Below, piece after piece: positions 1 through 6,452 of a stretch of 9,679 nucleotides of DNA. The notes beneath the pieces were generated by a model that made no database searches, had not been told where the DNA came from, and worked only from the letters and a program-made list of their open reading frames with translations. The DNA lies in contig DASZOV010000114.1 of NCBI GenBank assembly GCA_035550595.1, positions 1 to 9,679 of the forward strand, written 5' to 3'. Each line of letters begins with the position of its first letter. The first letter of the stretch is position 1. The translations under genes and the position numbers were made by a program. This DNA is from CALFMR01 sp035550595 (lineage in GTDB: Bacteria > Acidobacteriota > Vicinamibacteria > Vicinamibacterales > SCN-69-37).

Positions 1-219
1 CATCGGCTTGATGGCCACGATGTTGCCCGGCGTGCGGCCGAGCATCTCCTTGGCCTCCTTGCCGACGGCCTCGATGCGGCCGGTCACCTTGTTGATGGCG
101 ACGATCGACGGCTCGTTGACGACCACGCCCTTGCCGCGGGCGTAGACGCAGGTATTCGCGGTCCCGAGGTCGATGGCGAGGTCGCTCGAGAAGAGGGAAA
201 AAAGCGAGCGAAGCGTCAA
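1..219 (-). CDS. mreB: Rod shape-determining protein MreB, N-terminal 73 residues (partial)
   Basis: MreB is the bacterial actin homologue that polymerises under the inner membrane and directs lateral cell-wall synthesis. Only the N-terminus is present; the gene runs off the window at base 1 on an intact codon. The actin-type phosphate-1 loop is visible as DLAIDLGTANT (residues 13-23), followed by GVVVNEPSIVAI (31-42) and the AVGKEAKEMLGRTPGNI stretch (51-67), all typical of MreB. A short hydrophobic N-terminus (LRSLFSLFSSD) precedes it, which could be a membrane-binding segment. I chose the TTG at 219-217 because it is in frame and lies in the TTGA overlap with the stop of the upstream cyclase gene. 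A GAGGAG (complement of 231-236) lies 11 nt upstream, rather far for a ribosome site, so re-initiation after the upstream gene is plausible. The family call is very firm; the exact start is less so. Confidence 0.95.
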   Translation of the reverse strand, partial: MTLRSLFSLFSSDLAIDLGTANTCVYARGKGVVVNEPSIVAINKVTGRIEAVGKEAKEMLGRTPGNIVAIKPM

Positions 220-1703
220 TGCAGCTCTGGCTCCTCAGCAGGAAGGCGGGCCGCGTCGTTCTCGCTGCCGGCGATGTGGATGCCGTTCTTGCCGGTGACT
301 TTCACGCGGTACATGGCGGCGTCGGCCGCCTGAAGAAGCCCTTCCGCCGTGTCGGCCACATCAGGCAGCGTCGCGACGCCAATCGACGCGGTGAGCCGGC
401 TCCCGGAGCTGCGGTCGGCCAGGAAGGTGAAGCGCTGGATGCGATCGCGCAGGCGGCGCGCGACCGACTGCGCGCCGTCGACGCCCGTCTCGGGCAGGAG
501 GATCGCGAACTCGTCGCCGCCGAAGCGCGCCACGATGTCCGTCTCGCGCGCGCTCGTGCGGATGACGTCGGCCGCCTCGATGAGCGCGCGGCTGCCGAGC
601 AGATGGCCGTTCGCGTCGTTGATGCGCTTGAAGCCGTCGAGATCGATGAAGAGCAACGACAGCGGCCAGCCGCTGCGCATCGCGCGTTTGGTCTCCTTGC
701 GGAGCGCGTCGTTCAGGTAGCGCGAGTTGTAGAGCTGCGTCAGGTCGTCGGTGACCGAGAGCGCCTCGGCGCGCGAGACGCGGAGCGCGGTCGCGAGCGC
801 GTACGCGCCCGGCTCGAGCAGACGGAACATCGAGTCGGTGAACGACTCGGACATGGTCGGCAGCCGACGCGCGCGGCTCGGGTCCACGCCCACGAGCACG
901 CCAACCGTGGCGCCATTGGCCACGAGCGGCCAGCCGACAACCGACGCCTCGACGAGCTTGGACTGCTCGCCCTCGGCGTCGACGCGATCGTCGAGATAAT
1001 TCGTCACGCGCACGACGGGCTGCCCCGTGCGCACGACGACGTCGGCGAACGACTGCGCGGCATGCTGCAGCGACGGCTCGGCGTCCTTTTCCTTGCGGCC
1101 GAGCAGGTGCGGCGCGCCGTCGGGCTCGACCGCATAGACGAACCACTCGGCCAGCGGGAGCCAGTCGCTCGCGCGCGCGGCGAGCGCTTCGGCCACGCCG
1201 GCCGGCTCGGGCGCGACGTTCACGGCACGCACCATCGCGCCGATGACGTCCGGCTGCGACGCCAACTGCAGCAACCGCGGCGAGGCCGCATCGATGCGGT
1301 CGGCGAGATCGACGACGTCCTGGAAGCCGAGCGCGCGCTCGACGTCCTCGAGCCGCAAGGGCGGTGTCAGATGCTCGCGGAAACCGAGCGCGTGCGAGAG
1401 CTCGACGAGACCGGGTTGATCGGTGAGGCTGTAGGACGCCGCGGGCACGTTGCCGATGAGCGCCGAGACGAGACGCTGCGATCCGTCTTCCGGCGTGAGC
1501 TCCCAGAGCAGACCGGCGACGTCGTTCGGCACGGTCCAGAGCGTGCCCTTCTTGACGAGCTCGAGACGCAGCCCCTCGGCGGGACGCAGATCCGCGAGAT
1601 GCTGCTCGACGTTTTCGCTGCGATGGTAGACGGCAACGGTGAGCACGCCGTCAGGCGCGATACTCTCTGACGCGGAAGCTCTCCGCGGGCGGCGTCCCAG
1701 CAT
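216..1703 (-). CDS. Sensor diguanylate cyclase: degenerate receiver-like region, GAF-like domain, GGDEF domain
   Basis: This 495-residue protein should make cyclic di-GMP from two GTP. The C-terminal GGDEF domain (about 315-478) is intact: DDLTQLYNSRYL (319-330), FIDLDGFKRIND (352-363, metal-binding Asp354), the GGDEF signature at 395-399, and an inhibitory-site RETD (386-389) exactly five residues upstream, so product feedback inhibition is expected. Residues about 175-310 look like a GAF sensor domain. Residues about 19-126 alternate beta and alpha segments like a receiver domain, but the phospho-acceptor and the Lys of the KP motif appear to be replaced. No membrane segment is seen, so it is probably cytoplasmic. 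The ATG at 1703 is about 45 nt below an extended -10 promoter. A longer reading from 1961 would run through that promoter and into ppiD. No good ribosome site precedes 1703, so a GTG at 1646 stays possible. It overlaps mreB by TTGA. Confidence 0.9.
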   Translation of the reverse strand: MLGRRPRRASASESIAPDGVLTVAVYHRSENVEQHLADLRPAEGLRLELVKKGTLWTVPNDVAGLLWELTPEDGSQRLVSALIGNVPAASYSLTDQPGLVELSHALGFREHLTPPLRLEDVERALGFQDVVDLADRIDAASPRLLQLASQPDVIGAMVRAVNVAPEPAGVAEALAARASDWLPLAEWFVYAVEPDGAPHLLGRKEKDAEPSLQHAAQSFADVVVRTGQPVVRVTNYLDDRVDAEGEQSKLVEASVVGWPLVANGATVGVLVGVDPSRARRLPTMSESFTDSMFRLLEPGAYALATALRVSRAEALSVTDDLTQLYNSRYLNDALRKETKRAMRSGWPLSLLFIDLDGFKRINDANGHLLGSRALIEAADVIRTSARETDIVARFGGDEFAILLPETGVDGAQSVARRLRDRIQRFTFLADRSSGSRLTASIGVATLPDVADTAEGLLQAADAAMYRVKVTGKNGIHIAGSENDAARLPAEEPELH

Positions 1704-1754
1704 GGTTGCGTCGTTCGCGACAGGTCTTGACGGGTCGGCGGCGGCCGACGCCAA

Positions 1755-1763
1755 ACTATAACA
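1755..1763 (-). promoter_or_regulatory. Extended -10 promoter for the diguanylate cyclase-mreB transcript
   Basis: On the minus strand the bases read TGTTATAGT, a TG-N-TATAGT extended -10 matching the sigma-70 consensus at five of six positions. No convincing -35 is seen at 17 bp, which is acceptable for extended -10 promoters. The predicted transcript start is near 1748, giving a leader of about 45 nt to the ATG at 1703. It is an AT-rich spot in very GC-rich DNA. The call rests on sequence pattern only. Confidence 0.5.
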
Positions 1764-1857
1764 TGGCGTGATGGCGCTGGATCGACCGCGCGCCGCGAAA
1801 ATCCGCGTCTCGCGGCCGATTGCGGCGCGGATGCGGAGCGAAGTCATCCACGACGCT

Positions 1858-1877
1858 GACTCTCGCCGCCGAGAGTC
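1858..1877. promoter_or_regulatory. Perfect 8-bp inverted repeat next to the ppiD promoter, possible operator
   Basis: The arms GACTCTCG and CGAGAGTC are perfectly complementary, separated by 4 bp (CCGC). The repeat ends 9 bp before the TG of the ppiD extended -10, so it covers the usual -35 area of that promoter and lies about 95 bp upstream of the -10 of the divergent cyclase promoter. A dimeric regulator could bind here. As RNA it would not be in the ppiD transcript. I do not recognise the site as a known operator; it does not match the CIRCE heat-shock element. Confidence 0.45.
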
Positions 1878-1886
1878 GCGGAGCCG

Positions 1887-1895
1887 TGACATAAT
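1887..1895 (+). promoter_or_regulatory. Extended -10 promoter for ppiD
   Basis: The sequence TGACATAAT fits TG-N-CATAAT, an extended -10 with five of six consensus bases. The expected start of transcription is near 1902, giving a leader of about 30 nt that contains the AGGAG ribosome site (1916-1920). No good -35 is visible; its place is taken by the inverted repeat at 1858-1877. Confidence 0.5.
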
Positions 1896-1931
1896 GCCCG
1901 TTTTGCACCGGATGCAGGAGACGTCCCAGCC

Positions 1932-3848
1932 ATGACGATGCTCGACCGGATGCGCCGACACAAGTCCTGGCTCAAATGGAGCCTCGGGATCGTCGTCGTC
2001 TCATTCATCCTCTTGTACGTTCCGCAGTTCCTCAGCAGCTCGACCGGCACCGCCGCGCCGAGCGATGTGGTGGCGACCGTCGAGGGGCGCAGCGTAACCG
2101 CCTCGGCCTATCAGCAGGCCTATCAGCAGCAGGTCGATCAGCTTCGGGCCTCGTACGGCAACGTCACCGAGCAGATGCTGCAGCAGCTCGGCATCGCCCA
2201 GCGCGTCGTGCAGCAGCTCGTCAACCAGGAAGTCGTGCTCGCCGAAGCGAACCGGCTCGGCATCACCGTGAGCGATGGTGAACTGCGCGAGCGGCTGCTC
2301 CGCCTGCCGATGTTCCAGGAAAACGGCCAGTTCGTCGGCGAGGCCGCCTATCGCCAGATGCTCGACCAGGCGCGTCCGCCCGTTCGTCCGGCGGACTTCG
2401 AGAACGAGTTGCGGCGATCGCTCATCGCCGAGAAGCTGCAGGCCGCCGTCACCGGCTGGATCCACGTGTCGGACGCCGACGTCGAGCGCGAGTACCGTCG
2501 CCAGAACGAAAAGGTCAAGGCCGACCTGGCCGTCTTCACGGCCGACAAGTTCCGCGCCGGCATCACGCCGACCGACGCCGAGATCTCGGCGCAGTTCTCC
2601 GCGCACCAGGAGACGTACCGCGTCCCGGAGAAGCGGCGCGTCCGCTATCTCTCGATTGACGCCGAGGCGCTCCGCAGCAAGATGACCGTGACGCCGCAGG
2701 AGGTCGAGGCGCGCTACCGCGACAACCTGACGAGCTACACGACGCCCGAACAGATTCGCGCGAGCCACATCCTCTTCAAGACCGAGGGGAAGGACGCGGC
2801 GGCCGTGCGCAAGGTCGCTGAATCGGTGCTGGCGAAGGTGAAAGCGGGCGGCGACTTCGCGGCGCTCGCCAAGCAGTACTCCGAAGACGACGGCAGCAAA
2901 GCGAATGGCGGCGATCTCGGGTTCTTCGGCCGCGGGGCGATGGTCAAGGAGTTCGAGGACGCGGCCTGGGCACTGCAGCCCGGCCAGGTGAGCGGCCTCG
3001 TCCAGTCACCCTTCGGCTTCCACATCATCAAGGTCACCGATCACCACGCGGCCGCGACGCGCACGCTCGACGAAGTGCGGCAGTCGATCGAGGACACGCT
3101 GCGCTACGAGAAGGCGCGGACCGAAGCCTCGCGCCTGGCCAGCGAGATCGCACCGACCATCAAGGCGCCAGCCGATCTCGACACGGCGGCGAAGGCGCAC
3201 GGGCTGACGGTCGGCGACTCGGGCCTCTTCTCGCGCGACGAACCGCTCGCGGGCCTGGGCTTCGCGCCCGCGGTCACGGCATCGGCGTTCTCGCTGCAGA
3301 AGGATCAGGTGAGCGGCGAGCTCGCGACGAACCAGGGCTACGCCTTCATCGCGGTCACCGAGATCCAGCCGTCTGCGTTGCCGACGCTCGTTCAGGTGAA
3401 GGACAAGGTCAAAGACGACGTGATTCGGCAGAAGGCGCTGGCGATCGCGCACGCCAAGGCCGAGGCCATGGCGAAGACGGCCAAGACGAACTTCGCCGGC
3501 GCCGCGCGCGCGGCCGGCGTGGACGTGAAGTCGACGGACTTCATCGCCCGCGGCTCGTCGTTCCCGGAGATCGGCGTGAGCGACAAGCTCGACGAGGCCA
3601 TCTTCAAGCTCGCCAAGGGCGAGACGAGCGCCCCGGTCGACGCGGGCGACGCCGTCGTCGTGGCGCGCGTGACCGATCGGCAGGACATCTCACCCGACGC
3701 GCTCGCCGCCGAACGCGACTCGCTCCGCGAGCAGATCTTCGAGCAGCGCGCCGACGCGTTCTTCAGCGCCTACCTCGCGAAGATCCGCGCCGGGATGTCG
3801 ATCACCTTCAACCAGGCCACGCTCGAGGCGCTGACGAAGCAGTCGTAG
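1932..3848 (+). CDS. ppiD: PpiD/SurA-type membrane-anchored peptidyl-prolyl isomerase (periplasmic chaperone)
   Basis: This 638-residue protein resembles PpiD in size and layout: a short basic cytoplasmic N-terminus (RMRRHKSWLKW), one membrane helix (about 16-33, GIVVVSFILLYV), then a large periplasmic part. Residues about 45-235 form a SurA/PpiD-like chaperone region. A parvulin domain spans about 273-370, with SHILF (278-282), GGDLGFFGRG (326-335), the Met/Phe pair at 337-341 and GFHIIKV (362-368). Both family histidines (279, 364) are kept, so unlike the poorly active E. coli PpiD it may be a working isomerase. The remaining 270 residues include a second, weaker parvulin-like stretch (about 420-480) and a charged C-terminus. 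It would help newly exported proteins fold. AGGAG at 1916-1920 lies 11 nt before the ATG; a second ATG at 1938 is an alternative start at 17 nt. The gene stands alone, divergent from the cyclase and convergent with sppA; its stop abuts a repeat cluster. Confidence 0.92.
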   Translation: MTMLDRMRRHKSWLKWSLGIVVVSFILLYVPQFLSSSTGTAAPSDVVATVEGRSVTASAYQQAYQQQVDQLRASYGNVTEQMLQQLGIAQRVVQQLVNQEVVLAEANRLGITVSDGELRERLLRLPMFQENGQFVGEAAYRQMLDQARPPVRPADFENELRRSLIAEKLQAAVTGWIHVSDADVEREYRRQNEKVKADLAVFTADKFRAGITPTDAEISAQFSAHQETYRVPEKRRVRYLSIDAEALRSKMTVTPQEVEARYRDNLTSYTTPEQIRASHILFKTEGKDAAAVRKVAESVLAKVKAGGDFAALAKQYSEDDGSKANGGDLGFFGRGAMVKEFEDAAWALQPGQVSGLVQSPFGFHIIKVTDHHAAATRTLDEVRQSIEDTLRYEKARTEASRLASEIAPTIKAPADLDTAAKAHGLTVGDSGLFSRDEPLAGLGFAPAVTASAFSLQKDQVSGELATNQGYAFIAVTEIQPSALPTLVQVKDKVKDDVIRQKALAIAHAKAEAMAKTAKTNFAGAARAAGVDVKSTDFIARGSSFPEIGVSDKLDEAIFKLAKGETSAPVDAGDAVVVARVTDRQDISPDALAAERDSLREQIFEQRADAFFSAYLAKIRAGMSITFNQATLEALTKQS

Positions 3849-3869
3849 CGGCAGCGTGTCATCTTCTTC

Positions 3870-3900
3870 GCAGGAGCAACTTTTTTAAAGTTGCTCCTGC
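3870..3900. repeat. Perfect 14-bp hairpin just after ppiD
   Basis: The arms GCAGGAGCAACTTT and AAAGTTGCTCCTGC are perfectly complementary around a TTT loop, 21 nt after the ppiD stop. The T-run is in the loop and upper stem, not after the stem, so it is not a textbook intrinsic terminator, though it could stall polymerase or protect the 3' end of the mRNA. The inner part CAACTTT-TTT-AAAGTTG recurs at 4061-4077, and a decayed form sits at about 4320-4336. The outer 7 bp of stem are unique to this copy. Confidence 0.75.
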
Positions 3901-3976
3901 GCGATCTTCGCGCCTTCGCGTGAGACCCCGGTCCTGTCAGCTCTCTTCGTTACGCTGGGGTCTGAGCGGCAGGTCA
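3901..3976 (+). repeat. B module, copy 1
   Basis: A repeat that opens with spaced CTTCGCG heptamers, continues through CCTGTCAGCTCTCTTCG and ends in GGGTCTGAGCGGCAGG. Near-identical copies lie at 4083-4162 and, inverted, at 6270-6350. The ends (CCTG...GCTC and GAGC...CAGG) could pair weakly. It immediately precedes an A module, as the other copies do in their own orientation. Confidence 0.8.
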
Positions 3977-4062
3977 GTCATCTTCTTTGCAGTGGCGCGG
4001 GGCCCCACCCCCGCGCCTACGCGCTTCGCCACCCTCACTTCGTTCGGGGGCTCGCGGTGTCA
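3977..4062 (+). repeat. 86-bp A module, copy A1 (type I stem)
   Basis: It starts GTCATCTTCTTTGCA and ends GCGGTGTCA. The core hairpin has arms GGCGCGGGG and CCCCGCGCC around a CCCCAC loop, perfectly paired. By eye it differs from the inverted copy A5 at six positions. The end of the module re-creates a GTCA(T/A)CTT-like sequence, so modules can chain head to tail. Confidence 0.88.
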
Positions 4063-4082
4063 ACTTTTTTAAAGTTGCCCCC

Positions 4083-4162
4083 TTCGCGATCTTCGCGTCT
4101 TCGCGTGAGGCATCCGTCCTGTTAGCTCTCTTCGTTACGCTAGGGTCTGAGCGGCAGGGCCA
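4083..4162 (+). repeat. B module, copy 2
   Basis: Same plan as copy 1: three CTTCGCG units, then CCTGTTAGCTCTCTTCG, ending TAGGGTCTGAGCGGCAGG and leading straight into an A module. It differs from copy 1 by scattered substitutions. Confidence 0.8.
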
Positions 4163-4235
4163 GTCATCTTCTTTGCAATGCGCTGGGGCCCCACCCCCAG
4201 CGCTACGCGCTTCGCCGCCCTCGCTACGCTCGCCA
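4163..4235 (+). repeat. A module, copy A2 (type II stem, 3' truncated)
   Basis: It has the usual GTCATCTTCTTTGCA start and a perfect core hairpin with the alternative arms GCGCTGGGG and CCCCAGCGC around the same CCCCAC loop. It stops after CGCTACGCTCG and lacks the final GGGGGCTCGCGGTGTCA, because copy A3 begins at once. It is closest to the inverted copy A4. Confidence 0.85.
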
Positions 4236-4321
4236 GTCATCTTCTTTGCAGTGGCGCGGGGCCCCACCCCCACGCCTACGCGCTTCGCCACCCTCGCTAC
4301 GCTCGGGGGCTTGCGGTGTCA
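4236..4321 (+). repeat. 86-bp A module, copy A3 (type I, one stem mismatch)
   Basis: A full-length 86-bp copy. The right arm reads CCCCACGCC, giving one C-A mismatch against the left arm GGCGCGGGG; this is the only copy whose stem is imperfect. It is followed by TCTTTTTTGAAGTTG, a decayed relative of the CAACTTT/AAAGTTG hairpin, and then by the sppA 3' end. Confidence 0.86.
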
Positions 4322-4357
4322 TCTTTTTTGAAGTTGCCCCCTTCGCGTGTTCGCGTG

Positions 4358-6097
4358 CTAGCGCACGAAGATGTTCGGCATGATCGCGAGCGGCTCGCCG
4401 CGGCGGAAGAGTTGGAAGATCGACGCGGCCGAGTCGACGGCACGCGCTTCGGCAGGCACCAGGCCGAGGCCGAGGCGCGCCGACAGCGACGTGTTGAACG
4501 GGTTCGAGAGCAGATCGTAGAACGACCGCTTCGGTGGATACACGACGAGCCGGACGCCCTTCGACGGATCGAGCTTGGCGCGGTCCTTCGCGATGGCGAT
4601 CGCGCGGTCGAGGCCGCCGATCTCGTCGACGAGTCCGATCCCACGCGCCTGCCGTCCGGTCCACACGCGGCCTTGCGCGACGGCGTCCACCTTCTCCGCC
4701 GGCTCACGCCGCCCCTCGGCGACGCGCGACAGGAAGCGTTCGTAGGTCGTCTGCATCTGCTCTTCGACCTTCGCGCGCTCGGCCGGCGAGAACGGACGGA
4801 ACGGCGAGTAGATGTCCGCGAACGCGCCGTCGCTCGCGCCGCCGGTCCCCACGCCGATCTTGTCGAGCGCGCCCTGCACGACGAACTTTCCCGTCACGAC
4901 GCCAATCGATCCGGTGAGCGTGCCGGGATCGGCGACGATCACCTGCGCGGGCGCCGCGATGTAGTACCCGCCCGACGCGGCCACGTCACCCATCGAGACG
5001 ATGAGCGGCTTGACGTCGCGCGTGAGCTTCATCTGACGCCAGATGGCCTCTGATGCGATCGCCGATCCGCCCGGGCTGTCGATGCGCACGACGACGGCGC
5101 GGATGGCCGGGTCGACGCGCACCTTGCGCAGCCATTCGCCGAAGGTGTCCGAGCCGAGCACCGTGCCGCTCGGCGAATCGAACGAGCTCTTGCCGCTCGC
5201 GATCGTGCCGACCGCGTACAGCAGCGCGATGCGGCCGCCCGTGTCGGCCGGCGGGCCTTCGGCGTCGATGGCGCGCTCGTACGTCTCGGCGTCGATGGCG
5301 CTCGTGCCCTGCACGGGCGCGGCGTCGTCGATCTGATCGTCGTACGCCAGTTCGTCGACGAGCCCCGCGCGGTGGGCGTCGTCTGCGAGATAGGGGCCGC
5401 CGCCGAGCGCGGTGCGGGCGGCATCGGCCGACAACTTGCGATCGCGCGCAACGCTCTCGACGATGGCCTCGTACCAGTCGTGGTTGAGCGAGGCCGTCAT
5501 CTCGTGGTGCGCGGCCGTGAAGCCTTTTTCGGTGAACGTGTTCGACGCCGTTTTGTAATCGCCGATGTGCAGCAAATCGGGATAGACGCCGATCTTGTCG
5601 AGCGCGCCGCGGAAGAAGAGCTCATAGGACGCGAGCCCCGCGACGTCGAGCTGGCCGCCAGGCATCATGACGACGCGATCGGCGGCCGACGCGAGGTAGT
5701 AATCCGCCATGCCGCCGGCCTCGAGATAGGCGATGACGGGCTTCTTCGACGACTTGAAGTCCTCGATCGCGTCGTGGATCTCCTGCACCTGGCCCCAGAG
5801 CGCGCTGCCGACCGACGGCCGGATGACGAGCGCCTGGATGCGCGCGTCGGCTTTCGCACGCGCGATCGCGTCAATCGTCGTGCGGAGCGTCGGGGCGCGA
5901 CGCAGGAACTGGCGGAGGACGTCGGACGGTTCGATCTCGTCGAACGGCGCCTCGATCGGCAGCGACAGCGTCGCGCGCGCGGGCACGGCCGGCGGCGGCT
6001 CGACGAACAGCGCGACAGTGAACATCGCCGCCGCGGACACCACCACGGCCGCAAGAATCAACAGAATGACGAAGACAACGCCCCGGCGAACCGCCAC
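4358..6097 (-). CDS. sppA: Signal peptide peptidase SppA, 67K type (S49 protease)
   Basis: SppA is a membrane-anchored serine protease with a Ser-Lys dyad that degrades cleaved signal peptides on the periplasmic side. From the start used here it has 579 residues, the two-repeat size of the E. coli type. It opens with a basic stretch and a membrane helix (about 7-32). The N-terminal S49 repeat carries the general-base Lys182 in GDYKTAS. The C-terminal repeat carries the nucleophile Ser375 in DVAASGGYYIAA, plus RIDSPGGSAIA (338-348) and PGTLTGSIGV (391-400). Both dyad residues are present, so it should be active. I chose the GTG at 6097 because GAGG (complement of 6103-6106) sits 5 nt before it; the GTG two codons upstream at 6103 lacks a ribosome site. 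Its TAG stop abuts repeat cluster 1 and its promoter abuts cluster 2. It is a single-gene unit. Confidence 0.94.
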   Translation of the reverse strand: MAVRRGVVFVILLILAAVVVSAAAMFTVALFVEPPPAVPARATLSLPIEAPFDEIEPSDVLRQFLRRAPTLRTTIDAIARAKADARIQALVIRPSVGSALWGQVQEIHDAIEDFKSSKKPVIAYLEAGGMADYYLASAADRVVMMPGGQLDVAGLASYELFFRGALDKIGVYPDLLHIGDYKTASNTFTEKGFTAAHHEMTASLNHDWYEAIVESVARDRKLSADAARTALGGGPYLADDAHRAGLVDELAYDDQIDDAAPVQGTSAIDAETYERAIDAEGPPADTGGRIALLYAVGTIASGKSSFDSPSGTVLGSDTFGEWLRKVRVDPAIRAVVVRIDSPGGSAIASEAIWRQMKLTRDVKPLIVSMGDVAASGGYYIAAPAQVIVADPGTLTGSIGVVTGKFVVQGALDKIGVGTGGASDGAFADIYSPFRPFSPAERAKVEEQMQTTYERFLSRVAEGRREPAEKVDAVAQGRVWTGRQARGIGLVDEIGGLDRAIAIAKDRAKLDPSKGVRLVVYPPKRSFYDLLSNPFNTSLSARLGLGLVPAEARAVDSAASIFQLFRRGEPLAIMPNIFVR

Positions 6098-6112
6098 AGC
6101 CACCTCGTAGGC

Positions 6113-6118
6113 AGTATA
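6113..6118 (-). promoter_or_regulatory. Candidate -10 element immediately upstream of sppA
   Basis: The minus strand reads TATACT, five of six -10 consensus bases. The hexamer 17 bp upstream (GCCGTC) is a poor -35. Transcription would start near 6106, leaving a leader of only about 3-9 nt that just includes the GAGG ribosome site. The -10 match is clear but the very short leader makes this tentative. Confidence 0.4.
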
Positions 6119-6183
6119 GCGTCCGCGTTGCGCCTGACGGCGCTCGGGTCAAGTCAGAAGTTGGAAGCCAGAAGTAAAGAAGA

Positions 6184-6269
6184 TGACACCGCGAGCCCCC
6201 GAGCGAAGCGAGGGCGGCGAAGCGCGTAGCGCTGGGGGTGGGGCCCCAGCGCATTGCAAAAAAGATGAC
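6184..6269 (-). repeat. 86-bp A module, copy A4 (type II stem)
   Basis: A full-length 86-bp copy on the minus strand, with arms GCGCTGGGG and CCCCAGCGC perfectly paired. Over the part shared with A2 I count two differences. It shows that the type II form also exists at full length. Confidence 0.87.
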
Positions 6270-6350
6270 TGCCCCTGCCGCTCAGCCCCCCGCGCAACGA
6301 AGAGAGCTGACAGGACGGATGCCTCACGCGAAGACGCGAAGGCGCGAAGA
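6270..6350 (-). repeat. B module, copy 3
   Basis: On the minus strand it has the CTTCGCG heptamers, then CCGTCCTGTCAGCTCTCTTCG, and ends GGGGCTGAGCGGCAGG just before A4. Module order and orientation match cluster 1. Confidence 0.8.
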
Positions 6351-6366
6351 AAGTTAGAAAAAAAGA

Positions 6367-6452
6367 TGACACCGCGAGCCTCCGAGCGTAGCGAGGGTGG
6401 CGAAGCGCGTAGGCGCGGGGGTGGGGCCCCGCGCCACTGCAAAGAAGTCGAC
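6367..6452 (-). repeat. 86-bp A module, copy A5 (type I stem)
   Basis: A full-length 86-bp copy on the minus strand with the perfect type I stem (GGCGCGGGG / CCCCGCGCC). Its start reads GTCGACTTC instead of GTCATCTTC. It lies 11 bp beyond the stop codon of the SMP-30-family gene, separated only by the GCGGCAG edge. Confidence 0.87.

Larger units (their letters stand above)
3849..4357. repeat. Repeat cluster 1 between convergent ppiD and sppA
   Basis: This gene-free gap is almost wholly made of related modules. Read on the plus strand the order is: GCGGCAG edge at the ppiD stop, a long hairpin (3870-3900), a B module (3901-3976), an 86-bp A module (3977-4062), a small CAACTTT/AAAGTTG hairpin (4061-4077), a second B module (4083-4162), a truncated A module (4163-4235), a full A module (4236-4321), and a short CTTCGCG tail ending at the sppA stop. 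Open frames here run through the repeats on both strands and have no protein-like character, so I treat it as non-coding. Confidence 0.9.

Noticed and set aside
219..1670. A 483-codon plus-strand open frame opposite the diguanylate cyclase
   Set aside because: It is Arg/Glu/Val-rich shadow coding from the third-position GC bias of the real minus-strand gene; the minus-strand frame has intact GGDEF motifs.
1704..1961. Upstream extension of the cyclase frame to an ATG at 1961
   Set aside because: It would overlap the start of ppiD and run through both divergent promoters. The added residues lack domain character, and the ATG at 1703 fits the promoter at 1755-1763.
3974..5053. Overlapping open frames through repeat cluster 1 on both strands, with Arg/Ala/Pro-rich translations
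   Set aside because: They translate the A and B modules in several frames at once and run antisense into sppA. The same peptides reappear at cluster 2 because the DNA repeats. No ribosome site or conserved domain is seen.
3977..6452. CRISPR array
   Set aside because: The repeats are 86 bp, unevenly spaced, in both orientations and without unique spacers of regular length; no cas genes are present.
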